From assembly GCA_031549285.1 (NCBI GenBank), contig JAVBPZ010000011.1, positions 62,001-126,000 on the forward strand: a stretch of DNA of 64,000 nucleotides, read 5' to 3'. A model generated the notes under the pieces. The model was not told where the DNA came from. It made no database searches and saw only the letters and a program-made list of their open reading frames with translations. The position numbers and the translations under genes are program-made. Numbering within the stretch: the stretch's first letter is position 1; every line of letters starts with the position of its first letter. The DNA comes from JAAYCI01 sp031549285 (lineage in GTDB: Bacteria > Bacillota > Clostridia > Oscillospirales > Ruminococcaceae). Positions 7,006-15,385 of this stretch are shown here, in pieces.

Positions 7006-8436
7006 ATGTTCAAAACCATTGCAGAAGCAAAGACATATTGCGAAAAGAATGACATTAAAATGGTAGATTTTATGCTGGTGGACCTGAACGGGCGCTGGCG
7101 GCATCTTACCATTCCGGCGGGTCGCCTTAGCGAAGACATCATGAAAAACGGTATCGGCTTCGACGGGTCCAACTATGGCTTTGCCCCGGTGGAAAAAAGC
7201 GATATGATCTTCACGCCGGACCTGGCCAGCGCGCATGTCGACGTGTTTGCCGAGGTTCCCACCCTGGCCATGCTGGGGGATGTGTATATCATTGGCCTGC
7301 CGGCCAACCAGCGGTTTGACCAATATCCCCGCAACGTTGCCATGCAGGCGGAGGAATACCTGAAGAGCACCGGGATCGCGGATGAAATGCGCATAGGGCC
7401 GGAATTCGAGTTCCATGTGCTGGATCATGTCAGCTACTCCATTCTGCCGAATGCGTCCTATTTTCGTATTGACGCCGAGCAGGCCGAGTGGAACACCGGC
7501 GCCGAGGGCGAAAACCTGGGCTATAAGCTGCCAAACAAAGGCGGCTACCACATGGCGCCACCGCTGGACCGCCTGAGCGATTTTCGCAGCCGCATTACGC
7601 TGATGATGGAAAAAGAAGGCATAGCGGTAAAGTACCACCACCACGAGGTGGGCGGCCCGGGCCAGATTGAGATAGAGGTGGAGTTTGGCGGCGTATGCGA
7701 GATGGCCGACAAAACCATGATGACCAAATACCTATTAAAAAATGCCGCCATTGCGGAAGGCAAGACCGTCACCTTTATGCCAAAGCCGCTGTGTGGCGAG
7801 GCAGGCAACGGCCTGCATGTGCACATGCACCTGTTTAAGGAAGGCCAGCCGCTGTTTTATGACAAGGATGGCTACTCTCAGCTCAGCCGCACGGCGCTGT
7901 ACTTTATTGGCGGCCTGCTGACCCACGTGCGGGCGCTGTGCGCCTTCACCAACCCCAGTACCAACTCTTACAAACGCCTGGTTCCCGGGTTCGAGGCACC
8001 GGTAACCATCGGATACGCCACCTCCAACCGGTCGTCGGTCATCCGCATCCCGGCGTATGCCAAGGATCCGGATAAAAAACGGTTCGAGTTGCGCAGCCCG
8101 GACGGCACCTGCAACCCTTACTATGCTTATTCCGCCATTTTGATGGCCGGCATCGACGGCATTAAGAAGAAGATCGATCCCGAAAAACAGGGCCTGGGTC
8201 CGTATGATTTCAACCTGTATAATCTTTCGGAAGAGGAGATGGCCCGTATACAGTTCCTGCCCAAAAACCTGAATGAGGCGCTGGACGCGCTGGAGGAAGA
8301 CCACGATTTCCTCACCGAGGCCGGCGTGTTCCCGAAGCCGCTGATTGAGGCATGGCTGGCAAACAAGCGTGCGGACACCCTGCGGTACAAACAAATGCCG
8401 CAGCCGATTGAGTTTGAAATGTACTTCGATTTGTAA
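7006..8436 (+). CDS. glnA: Glutamine synthetase, type I
   Basis: Makes glutamine from glutamate, ammonia and ATP. 476 residues. The N-terminal beta-grasp domain contains GFDGSNYGF (residues 51-59), and the catalytic domain shows the Mg/glutamate-binding GPEFEFHVL, the ATP-site KPLCGEAGNGLHVHMHL (about 262-278), NPSTNSYKRLVPG and the RSPDG arginine region. The start at 7006 is chosen because AGGAGG lies seven bases upstream; the ATG two codons earlier is too close. The C-terminal region has NLYNLSEEE rather than a clear adenylylation-site sequence, so I do not infer GlnE control. It is transcribed alone and closed by a strong terminator. Confidence 0.97.
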   Translation: MFKTIAEAKTYCEKNDIKMVDFMLVDLNGRWRHLTIPAGRLSEDIMKNGIGFDGSNYGFAPVEKSDMIFTPDLASAHVDVFAEVPTLAMLGDVYIIGLPANQRFDQYPRNVAMQAEEYLKSTGIADEMRIGPEFEFHVLDHVSYSILPNASYFRIDAEQAEWNTGAEGENLGYKLPNKGGYHMAPPLDRLSDFRSRITLMMEKEGIAVKYHHHEVGGPGQIEIEVEFGGVCEMADKTMMTKYLLKNAAIAEGKTVTFMPKPLCGEAGNGLHVHMHLFKEGQPLFYDKDGYSQLSRTALYFIGGLLTHVRALCAFTNPSTNSYKRLVPGFEAPVTIGYATSNRSSVIRIPAYAKDPDKKRFELRSPDGTCNPYYAYSAILMAGIDGIKKKIDPEKQGLGPYDFNLYNLSEEEMARIQFLPKNLNEALDALEEDHDFLTEAGVFPKPLIEAWLANKRADTLRYKQMPQPIEFEMYFDL

Positions 8437-8488
8437 GGCACCGGCGCCGAGTGCGTAATAGGTGCCGGGTGTTTGAAACTCCAAAAAA

Positions 8489-8527
8489 ACAGGAGCCAGC
8501 CGCACACGGCTGGCTCCTGTTTTCTTT
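8489..8527. terminator. Bidirectional terminator after glnA
   Basis: ACAGGAGCCAGCC, six-base loop, GGCTGGCTCCTGT, with A tract before and T-rich run after. It serves glnA from the left and the VOC gene from the right. Confidence 0.9.
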
Positions 8528-8584
8528 TGGCCGAAGAGGACCGCACTCTGCCGGCAGCGCCCCTCTTTGCTCTACCTGCCTCAT

Positions 8585-8968
8585 TCACTCTACTATTTCC
8601 ACCTGGTTGCCCTCCGGGTCAGCCACACAGCTTTCGTAATAGCCATCGCCGGTGGTGCGCGGACCGCTAAGCACCGTGTACCCATCCCCGCGCAGACGGG
8701 CGGTCAGGTCATCCACCGCCTGCCTGCTGCCGGCGCTGAAGGCCAGATGGATATACCCCGCTTCCACCGGTTGCTTTGGCTTCGATTGCAGCTCCGGCCG
8801 GGTCATGATCTCCAGCCGCCCACCGTCCGCAAAAGACAAAAAATATGTCCTCAGGCCGGTTTTGGGGTTGTGGTATAGCGCCCCTGCTCTGCCGCCAAAA
8901 TACATCTCATAAAACGACCGCATCTTTTCCAAATCGCAAACATACATTGCCACGTGATTTATTTTCAT
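8585..8968 (-). CDS. VOC (glyoxalase/bleomycin-resistance fold) protein
   Basis: 127-residue metal-dependent-type vicinal oxygen chelate protein made of two beta-alpha-beta-beta-beta units. Likely metal ligands are His in INHVAMYV (unit 1), Glu in GGRLEIM, His in GYIHLAF (unit 2) and Glu in GNQVEIVE. The spacing is that of lactoylglutathione-lyase-like proteins, but the substrate is unknown. The start at 8968 follows AAAGGAAAACGAA; a longer reading adds eight residues without a ribosome site. Single gene, convergent with glnA. Confidence 0.85.
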   Translation of the reverse strand: MKINHVAMYVCDLEKMRSFYEMYFGGRAGALYHNPKTGLRTYFLSFADGGRLEIMTRPELQSKPKQPVEAGYIHLAFSAGSRQAVDDLTARLRGDGYTVLSGPRTTGDGYYESCVADPEGNQVEIVE

Positions 8969-9013
8969 TTCGTTTTCCTTTCCAACCGCCAAATAGGTGC
9001 CACAAAAGGGACT

Positions 9014-9041
9014 TTGCGAACCGGGCAGAATGATGTATACT
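9014..9041 (+). promoter_or_regulatory. Promoter for the 260-aa lipoprotein gene
   Basis: TTGCGA (9014-9019), 16-base spacer, TATACT (9036-9041), about 50 bases before the start codon. Confidence 0.6.
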
Positions 9042-9099
9042 ATATATATCCGTCTTTGGGGATCGACGGGAATTTTTTAATGAGTTGGGGGAAGGTATC

Positions 9100-9882
9100 A
9101 TGAAGAAAAGAACGATTGTGCTGGCGCTGTTGTCCGTCTTGTTGGTGATGAGCACACTGCTGGCGGGGTGCGAGCCGCAAAATGACACACGGGAATATGT
9201 CCCGACCATCGCCATTGTGGTGACCAACAACCTGGACGCGGTTTTTGATGAACTGTACGTGTATCCTGGCGATGGCATGACCTCGCAGGATATGGGACCC
9301 AATGTGATCCAGAACATCCACGGCAAGCACGTGGTGGGTTCCTATGGCGTCACCCTGGAGGTGGCTGATTCGTACACCATCATTGTGCGGGATAACCGCG
9401 GCCGCGTGTATAAGTTCTATGAGGTTGCACTGCAAAACGTGGATGAAGCCGTGGTCTCTTTTGATGAAGAGCTGCTGTGCACAGTATACCACAGGGGCGG
9501 CGGCAGCGAAAGCATCGTTGGGGAGTACGTCATTCCGGGCGACGCGCCAGATCATTCCTATGTGCCGCTGCGGGACCGCGTTCCGTACGATTTTGTGATT
9601 GAAAACGACACACAGAAGGAAATTCTGTTTGTCTCTATGCGCGAGGCCGAGGACCAGGACAAGGGCGAGGTCATCCTGAACGCAAAACCGCTGCCGGCAG
9701 GCACCGTGATGGACGCCAACGGCCGCATGTTTGCGGAGGACGAGGAAATTACCGATTGGGTGTTGTACATGGAAACCACCGACGGCGAGAAAATAACCTT
9801 TGAAACGCCGTTCAACCCATGGACCACCGACAGCATCGTGATCACCTACGCCAACGGGGAGTATAGCTACACTGCCAGCTAA
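9100..9882 (+). CDS. Lipoprotein of unknown function with two similar domains
   Basis: 260 residues, signal peptide MKKRTIVLALLSVLLV and lipobox LLAGC, so a membrane-anchored extracytoplasmic protein. The ATG at 9100 is preferred over the upstream TTG because GGGGGAAGG precedes it. The mature part looks like two beta-rich repeats: one starts VVTNNLDAVFDELYVYP and the other VIENDTQKEILFVSM. Each is followed by a stretch naming conditions for a DGE/DNRG turn and an ITY/VSF strand. No enzyme motif is seen and the family is not recognised. It stands alone with its own promoter and terminator. Confidence 0.8.
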   Translation: MKKRTIVLALLSVLLVMSTLLAGCEPQNDTREYVPTIAIVVTNNLDAVFDELYVYPGDGMTSQDMGPNVIQNIHGKHVVGSYGVTLEVADSYTIIVRDNRGRVYKFYEVALQNVDEAVVSFDEELLCTVYHRGGGSESIVGEYVIPGDAPDHSYVPLRDRVPYDFVIENDTQKEILFVSMREAEDQDKGEVILNAKPLPAGTVMDANGRMFAEDEEITDWVLYMETTDGEKITFETPFNPWTTDSIVITYANGEYSYTAS

Positions 9883-9925
9883 TGGTGTGGCGGCTGGATC
9901 GTTTGCAAAATAATTCACAATAAAG

Positions 9926-9976
9926 AAAGAGCAGCCTGCGTTGTGGTAAACATGACGCAGACTGTTCTTTGTTTTT
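9926..9976 (+). terminator. Terminator after the lipoprotein gene
   Basis: AAAGAGCAG-C-CTGCGT pairs with ACGCAG-A-CTGTTCTTT around a 13-base loop and is followed by GTTTTT. Confidence 0.85.
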
Positions 9977-10172
9977 GCCTCATCCTTTTCGCCTGGTGAA
10001 GACCAGCAAGCTGTTCAATGTATCATTGAAAGTACTTTTATTCGTTTTGTTTATACATAATTCGTGTACCTGCCTTTTGCGGTGCTATACAAGGCTTCCC
10101 CGCGCAATACATGCTGTGTACTACCCCATTGTTACAGCCAGTTGCCTCTGGTGCTGCCGCCCAAAACTGTGC
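9977..10172. other. Intergenic stretch without a recognised feature
   Basis: Between two convergent terminators. It carries only short random open frames, and no promoter or structured element stands out. Confidence 0.5.
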
Positions 10173-10221
10173 GTAAAACAGCAGGGCACCTGCCATGTAC
10201 TTGACAAGTGCCCTGCTGTTT
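10173..10221 (-). terminator. Terminator after tRNA-Gly
   Basis: On the minus strand AACAGCAGGGCAC and GTGCCCTGCTGTT form a 13-bp stem directly after the encoded CCA end, followed by TT and a short tail. Confidence 0.85.
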
Positions 10222-10296
10222 GGAGCGGATTACGCGACTCGAACGCGCCACCTTCTGCTTGGGAAGCAGACGCTCTACCGGATGAGCTAAACCCGC
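10221..10296 (-). tRNA. tRNA-Gly (anticodon CCC)
   Basis: 76 nt including an encoded CCA. The acceptor stem is GCGGGTT with AATCCGC, the anticodon loop is TTCCCAA, the T arm is GCGCG-TTCGAGT-CGCGT and the discriminator base is U, as expected for glycine. It reads GGG codons. Single tRNA gene with its own promoter and terminator. Confidence 0.95.
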
Positions 10297-10300
10297 GTAC

Positions 10301-10333
10301 ATAGTGAAGGCGAAATTTTTTCGCCTTCACTAT
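10301..10333. repeat. 15-bp perfect inverted repeat at the tRNA-Gly promoter
   Basis: ATAGTGAAGGCGAAA and its exact complement separated by three bases. It lies between the tRNA 5' end and the -10 box and overlaps the first two bases of that box. No T run follows in either direction that would make it a good terminator. Confidence 0.8.
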
Positions 10334-10360
10334 AGTAACTTTTTTGCCTATTTCTGTCAA
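10332..10360 (-). promoter_or_regulatory. Promoter of tRNA-Gly
   Basis: TTGACA (10360-10355), 17-base spacer and TACTAT (10337-10332) on the minus strand, about 35 bases before the mature tRNA. Confidence 0.85.
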
Positions 10361-10400
10361 GGCCGGCGGCCGGGGAAGGTGTACTATACGCCCAACCGCA

Positions 10401-12383
10401 TCAGGGGTTCTCCGGTGTAGACGTTGGTGTTGGCGGCGCCGGTGCGTCACCGTACACATAGATGGTCACCACCGTGCTGGTGGTCACCTCTGAGTTTACC
10501 GGCGGTTGTGTAACGCTGGCCACGGTTCCCGCCGTGTGGGTGCCATCGTTTGCAACCGTTTGTAGGCTGTACTGGATATGCCGCCCGTCCAGGAAGGCGG
10601 TCAGCTCGCTGGCAGACTTACCCACATAGCCCTGCAGGTTCGGCATATAATACTTGTCGAAAATTTTCAGCGTGATGGTAGTGGAGTCCGGCTGAATCTT
10701 GTTGCCGGCGACCGGGTCTGTCCCGGCCACAGTACCGGTCATGTGCGGGCCCAGGTCGTTCGTCACATACTGAATAGTATACTTGATACCGAGCGCTGTC
10801 AGGCGCGAGGTCGCCATCGCCTGGGTGTCGCCGTACATGTCGGGAATTTCCACCTCGGCGGATGCCTTCACCACATACAGGGTGACGGTGGTTTCGCCCG
10901 GCAGCACCGGGGTGTCCGCCACCGGAGTGGTCTTGGCCACGGTACCGGCCTCCAGGTCACCGGGGTTGGCGTACTCCACCTCGGTATAGGACAGCTCCAT
11001 CTCGTCCAGTTGTTTTTTGGCGTCTTCCACCTTTTTACCCACCAGGTTCGGCATCTTCAGCTGGCCTTTGCTGACCACCAGCTTTATGGGGCTGCCGTCC
11101 CAGGTGGTGCCGGATTTTGGATCCTGGCTGATGATACGGCCTTCCTCCACATCCAGGCTGTACTCTTCTTCCGGCGTGGCAAAGGTGTACTCATCGTACT
11201 TTTCATCGTTGATAACATCGGTATATTTCTGGCCGGTAAAGTCCGGCACCTGCAGCGCCATGCTGATGGACGCCGAGGACGATGTCACCGAAGAAGAATC
11301 ATCTGCGCCGCCCCGGCTGAACAGCGAAATGAACAGGATGACCAGCAGCAATACCACCACCACGCCCAGCGCGGTGGCGCCGATAATCAACTGCTGTTTC
11401 GTAAGGCCCAGCGGGCCTTTGGCACCGCGGCCGCCTTCCCCAGACAGCGCCAGGCGCAAATCCGGGATGTTTTGAATGCGCTCCGCCGGTACCACACGCA
11501 TGGACCGGCCAATGGCGGCGGACAACACCGCCGGAATTTCTTTATTCACCGCGCGGGCCGGCTGCAACGCGTCCTGCATCTTGCGCTCATCCGCCGGGTA
11601 TGGCACTTCGTCGGTCAGCATACGGTACAGCACCGCCCCAAAAGCATATACGTCGGTATACTGCCCCTCAAACTCAGAGGCAGCGTACTGTTCCGGCGCA
11701 GAAAACCCGGGATACAATTTGGGTTTCAGTTCACTGCCCTGCTGGCGCAGCGCCAGGGTGGCATACCCGCCCAGTTTCGCGGTACCGCCGCTTTCCAAAA
11801 TAATGTTTTCCGGGCTGATGCCGCGGTGAACCAGATTCGCGGCGTGCATGGTCTCCACACCGTTCATTACCGGACGCAGGATGGACAACGCGCGCCCCGG
11901 TTCCAGTGAACCGCTCATTTTGGTCAGGTACTCCGCCAGGGTGGGGCCTTCCACCTTTTCCAGCACCGCATAGGCGGTGTTGTTCGCGTCAAATACATCC
12001 AGCACCTGCACCAAGCCCTCCACCAGGCCCAGCCGCAGCAGAGACGCATACAGGTCGCTAAAATCCATCCGGGTGGTTTTAAACAGGACCTCGTTACCGG
12101 GCTTCGCCTGGATGGCGCCGGTTTCGTCCCGCGTGGCGCACAAGGTGACCGGCATAAATTCCTTGATGGTAACGCGCTGCAGCGTGTTGCCGTCAATGGC
12201 GGAATAGGTTACGCCTTCGCCGTCAATATCATTATAGCGGCCGATGGTGTACCGCTCGCCCAGAACCCAGCCGTTTGGCAGGGCGCCCCCCGGGTTTGTG
12301 TTTTCAAACTGAATCCCACACTTGGGACATTTCTCCGCATCGGCAGGTACGCGGCTCATGCAGTTGTCGCAAATCCTGTCCAC
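10401..12383 (-). CDS. Membrane PASTA-domain pseudokinase with N-terminal zinc ribbon
   Basis: 660 residues. Residues 5-22 are a zinc ribbon (CDNC...CPKC). Residues about 40-320 are a Ser/Thr kinase fold of the bacterial PrkC/StkP type with a glycine-loop-like DIDGEGVTY and the ATP lysine in RVTIKEF. The catalytic loop reads HRGISPENI (about 184), with Gly where the catalytic Asp should be, and the metal-binding DFG position reads GYA. Phosphotransfer is therefore unlikely. A membrane helix follows (about 332-356), then four extracellular PASTA repeats that in active relatives bind peptidoglycan fragments or lipid II. Probably a wall-sensing scaffold. Short intergenic gap to the yebC gene upstream. 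No phosphatase gene is adjacent. Confidence 0.9.
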   Translation of the reverse strand: MDRICDNCMSRVPADAEKCPKCGIQFENTNPGGALPNGWVLGERYTIGRYNDIDGEGVTYSAIDGNTLQRVTIKEFMPVTLCATRDETGAIQAKPGNEVLFKTTRMDFSDLYASLLRLGLVEGLVQVLDVFDANNTAYAVLEKVEGPTLAEYLTKMSGSLEPGRALSILRPVMNGVETMHAANLVHRGISPENIILESGGTAKLGGYATLALRQQGSELKPKLYPGFSAPEQYAASEFEGQYTDVYAFGAVLYRMLTDEVPYPADERKMQDALQPARAVNKEIPAVLSAAIGRSMRVVPAERIQNIPDLRLALSGEGGRGAKGPLGLTKQQLIIGATALGVVVVLLLVILFISLFSRGGADDSSSVTSSSASISMALQVPDFTGQKYTDVINDEKYDEYTFATPEEEYSLDVEEGRIISQDPKSGTTWDGSPIKLVVSKGQLKMPNLVGKKVEDAKKQLDEMELSYTEVEYANPGDLEAGTVAKTTPVADTPVLPGETTVTLYVVKASAEVEIPDMYGDTQAMATSRLTALGIKYTIQYVTNDLGPHMTGTVAGTDPVAGNKIQPDSTTITLKIFDKYYMPNLQGYVGKSASELTAFLDGRHIQYSLQTVANDGTHTAGTVASVTQPPVNSEVTTSTVVTIYVYGDAPAPPTPTSTPENP

Positions 12384-12418
12384 CTTATTTTCGCCCCTTT
12401 CGCATCATGCTTGCTGGC

Positions 12419-13156
12419 TTATGCGTCCAGCTCGTCTTCATTCTCCAGGTTGTGCCATACGTTCTGCACATCGTCGTCATCTTCCAGGTTGCCCAGCAGC
12501 AAACCCATTTTTTTCAGGTCCTCCGGCGCCGCCAGCGCCGTAAAACTGACCGGTAAATATTCTGCCTCCGCAGAGGTAATGGTGTAGCCTTTGGCCTCCA
12601 GGGCACTGCTTACCTCGTGCACCTTGGCCGGCTCGCAAGTAATCTCGAACAGGCCGTCGTCCATATCCACATCGTCGGCGCCGACCTCAAACGCGTCTTC
12701 CATCAGCTGTTCTTCGTCCAGGCTCTTTCCCTCGATGAGAATGATACCCTTCTGGTTGAACATAAACGCCACCGAGCCGGACTGGCCCATGTTACCGCCA
12801 AACTTGTCAAAATAATGGCGCATATTGGCCGCGGTGCGGTTGCGGTTGTCGGTGAGGGTTTCCACCATGACCGCCACACCACAGGGGCCGTAGCCCTCGT
12901 ACAGGATGGTCTCGTAGTCGTCCTTCTCGCCGCCCTCGGCCCGCTTGATAATACGGCTGATGTTGTCGTTCGGGACGTTCATGCTCTTCGCTTTGGCAAT
13001 CAGGTCCCGCAGCTTTCCGTTGGAGGCTGGGTCTGCCCCGCCGTCCCGCACGCAAACCGCTATTTCACGACCGATTTTCGTAAATATTTTCGCCTTCTGC
13101 GCGTCTGTTTTTTCCTTTTTGCGCTTAATATTGTTCCATTTGCTGTGTCCAGACAT
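12419..13156 (-). CDS. YebC/PmpR family protein
   Basis: 245 residues, full length. Begins MSGHSKWNNIKRKKEKTDAQ, the family signature, followed by the three-domain YebC fold and an acidic C-terminus. Family members act as transcription regulators or, as shown for YebC2-type proteins, as translation factors that relieve ribosome stalling; which applies here cannot be told. The start at 13156 follows GCAGGAGGGG. Good sigma-A promoter upstream. Confidence 0.95.
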   Translation of the reverse strand: MSGHSKWNNIKRKKEKTDAQKAKIFTKIGREIAVCVRDGGADPASNGKLRDLIAKAKSMNVPNDNISRIIKRAEGGEKDDYETILYEGYGPCGVAVMVETLTDNRNRTAANMRHYFDKFGGNMGQSGSVAFMFNQKGIILIEGKSLDEEQLMEDAFEVGADDVDMDDGLFEITCEPAKVHEVSSALEAKGYTITSAEAEYLPVSFTALAAPEDLKKMGLLLGNLEDDDDVQNVWHNLENEDELDA

Positions 13157-13198
13157 GGATACCCCTCCTGCCATTCCACTGAAAAAATATAACAATTT

Positions 13199-13227
13199 AT
13201 TATAGCACAGTTTCCGGGCCTTTTCAA
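13199..13227 (-). promoter_or_regulatory. Promoter of the YebC gene
   Basis: TTGAAA (13227-13222), 17-base spacer, TATAAT (13204-13199). Confidence 0.8.
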
Positions 13228-13305
13228 ATGTGCGCCTGTCGCGTAAGCTTGTTTGCAAGCATGGACAGACATTTCATTTGCAGGAAATTCCCATGCCTAA
13301 GACCC

Positions 13306-13719
13306 TCAGCGCGCGCTTTCCGCTAGATGCCGCTGCCAGATCACCTCGAACAGCTCCTCCATGCGGGGACTTTCGCCCCGCAGGTACAGCCAGCCAAACA
13401 GCGCCTCCAGCCCGGTGGACGCCCGGTATTCCTCCACGCTGGCGTTTTTGGATACGGTGGCCTTGCTGGCGTTGCGCCCGCGGCGCACGATGTCTGCCTC
13501 CGCCTGGGTAAACAGCGGCTGCAGAACGGCCAGCGCCTGAAACTGCGCCTTCGCCGACACCATGGAAACCGCCTGCCGGTGCAGCGCACCCGGCGCCAGA
13601 CGGCTGCCGGCCACCAAGCGGGTGCGCACCAGCAACTCCAGCACGCCATCGCCCACAAACGCCAGCTGCAAGGGCGAACGCTCGGAAAGGGATATGTCAC
13701 TGTCTGGCATGGGGAACAT
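13306..13719 (-). CDS. mrnC: Mini-ribonuclease III
   Basis: 137-residue RNase III catalytic domain without a double-stranded-RNA-binding domain, which is the hallmark of the Mini-III family that matures the ends of 23S rRNA. The LAFVGDGVLELLVR segment corresponds to the family's LAYIGDAVYE catalytic helix, and RGRNASK..KNASVEEYRASTGLEALFGWLYL holds the second acidic group. The start at 13719 follows AGGAGG by six bases; an in-frame GTG upstream overlaps this site. Next to obg rather than cysS, its commoner neighbour. Confidence 0.9.
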   Translation of the reverse strand: MFPMPDSDISLSERSPLQLAFVGDGVLELLVRTRLVAGSRLAPGALHRQAVSMVSAKAQFQALAVLQPLFTQAEADIVRRGRNASKATVSKNASVEEYRASTGLEALFGWLYLRGESPRMEELFEVIWQRHLAESAR

Positions 13720-13766
13720 CGCGCGCCTCCTCACTGGTGGTGTTTTCGCATTTTCGTCAGCACCTA

Positions 13767-15035
13767 TCAGAAAACATAATCAAACTCGTACTCGCCAATT
13801 TTGATGGTGTCGTTCTCCTGCACACCCAATTCTTGCAGCTTTGCCAGCACACCGCTGGCTTCCAGTTGCCGCTGAAAATACTGCAGGCTTTCGTAGTCGT
13901 CCATGTCGCTGCCGTCTAAAATGCGCTCTAGCCATTGGGCATCGATGCGGAACACACCGTCCGCTTCTTTTTCCACCGTGTACGAGCGCGGTGCGGCGCC
14001 AATCTCCGGATGTTTGTATTCCGGGTGGTACTCTGCCGGCGGCGGTAGCTTTTTCACTTCATTGTAAATAAGGCGAGGCAGTTCCTTGGTTCCGATATGT
14101 GCTGCCGCGCTGATGGCGCGGAACAAATATCCCTGTTCCTCGATATATTCCTTGAACACGGCCACCTGTTCCTCGGTAGCAACATCGCATTTGTTGCCCA
14201 GCACAATCTGCGGGCGGGTGGCCAGTTCCGCGCTGAAGGCGGCCAGCTCCGCATTTATCGTTTTGAAATCCTCTATCGGGTCGCGCCCTTCACTACCGGA
14301 TACATCCACCAGATGCAGCAGCAAACGGCAGCGCTCAATATGGCGCAAAAAATCGTGCCCCAGACCCGCGCCGCCCGCCGCACCCTCAATAAGTCCGGGA
14401 ATATCCGCCGCCACAAAGCTTTCTTCTTCCCCCACGCGCACCACGCCCAGCACCGGTGACAAGGTGGTGAAGGGGTAGTTTGCAATTTTAGGTTTTGCCG
14501 CGGACAGCACGCTGATCAGGGTACTTTTTCCGACATTGGGAAAGCCAATGAGCCCAACGTCGGCAATCAGTTTCAGTTCCAGGCGGACATCCAGCACCTG
14601 GCCGGGCAGGCCGGGTTTCGCAAACCGCGGTACCTGACGGGTGGGGGTGGCAAAATGGGTGTTGCCCCAGCCACCGCGGCCGCCTTTTGCCACCAGCACC
14701 GGCTCGTTGCCGGAAATATCCGCGACCACCAGCCCGGTTTCATTTTCCAGCACCAGGGTGCCGCGCGGCACTTTGATAACAAGATCCTGCGCGTTTTTTC
14801 CGCTGCATTTGTTTGCACGGCCGTCCTCGCCATTTTGCGCGGCATATTTGCGCTTGTAACGAAAATCCATCAGGGTGGACAGGTTGTCGTCCGCCACAAA
14901 CAGCACGCTGCCGCCACGGCCGCCGTCCCCGCCATCCGGGCCGCCCGCCGACACATATTTTTCCCGGTGGAAGCTGACACAGCCATTGCCGCCTTTGCCG
15001 GCTTCCACACGTATTCTGGCTACATCCACAAACAT
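13767..15035 (-). CDS. obg: GTPase Obg (ribosome assembly)
   Basis: Essential GTPase of 50S maturation and stress control. 422 residues in the usual three parts: the glycine-rich Obg fold (1-158), the G domain with GFPNVGKST (about 163), DIPGLIEGA (about 210) and NKCD (about 282), and the Gram-positive C-terminal OCT domain (from about 340) ending GEYEFDYVF. The start at 15035 follows GGGAGG. It lies just downstream of rplU and rpmA, the widely conserved rplU-rpmA-obg order. Confidence 0.97.
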   Translation of the reverse strand: MFVDVARIRVEAGKGGNGCVSFHREKYVSAGGPDGGDGGRGGSVLFVADDNLSTLMDFRYKRKYAAQNGEDGRANKCSGKNAQDLVIKVPRGTLVLENETGLVVADISGNEPVLVAKGGRGGWGNTHFATPTRQVPRFAKPGLPGQVLDVRLELKLIADVGLIGFPNVGKSTLISVLSAAKPKIANYPFTTLSPVLGVVRVGEEESFVAADIPGLIEGAAGGAGLGHDFLRHIERCRLLLHLVDVSGSEGRDPIEDFKTINAELAAFSAELATRPQIVLGNKCDVATEEQVAVFKEYIEEQGYLFRAISAAAHIGTKELPRLIYNEVKKLPPPAEYHPEYKHPEIGAAPRSYTVEKEADGVFRIDAQWLERILDGSDMDDYESLQYFQRQLEASGVLAKLQELGVQENDTIKIGEYEFDYVF

Positions 15036-15113
15036 GCTGCATCCCTCCCTGGCGGACAAAATGACCGCCACATAAAAATACCGGGCCCTCCGGGGCCCGG
15101 CAAACGAAACATT

Positions 15114-15365
15114 TTACTGTTTGATCGAGACCTTCTTGCGGTCTTTGCCCATGCGCTCGAAGCTAACCTTGCCGTCTGCCAGCGCAAACAGGGTGTCATC
15201 GCTGCCGATGCCAACGTTCTCACCGGGGTGGATGTGGGTGCCGCGCTGCCGCACCAGGATGTTGCCGGCCAGGACAAACTGCCCGTCGCCACGTTTCACG
15301 CCCAATCGCTTGGACTCAGAATCGCGACCGTTTTTTGTTGAGCCAACGCCTTTCTTATGTGCCAT
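15114..15365 (-). CDS. rpmA: 50S ribosomal protein L27, without N-terminal leader
   Basis: 83 residues starting directly MAHKKGVGSTKNGRDSESK. In most Firmicutes L27 carries about nine extra N-terminal residues removed by the protease Prp, whose gene sits between rplU and rpmA. Here the ATG is preceded by GGAGGAGGG and the rplU stop lies only 20 bases upstream, so neither the leader nor prp fits. The mature N-terminus that reaches the peptidyl-transferase centre is thus made directly. Confidence 0.97.
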   Translation of the reverse strand: MAHKKGVGSTKNGRDSESKRLGVKRGDGQFVLAGNILVRQRGTHIHPGENVGIGSDDTLFALADGKVSFERMGKDRKKVSIKQ

Positions 15366-15385
15366 GTTCTATCCCTCCTCCGGTT

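Noticed and set aside
10578..11909. 443-residue plus-strand frame
   Set aside because: Antisense shadow of the pseudokinase gene; composition and lack of a ribosome site mark it as non-coding.
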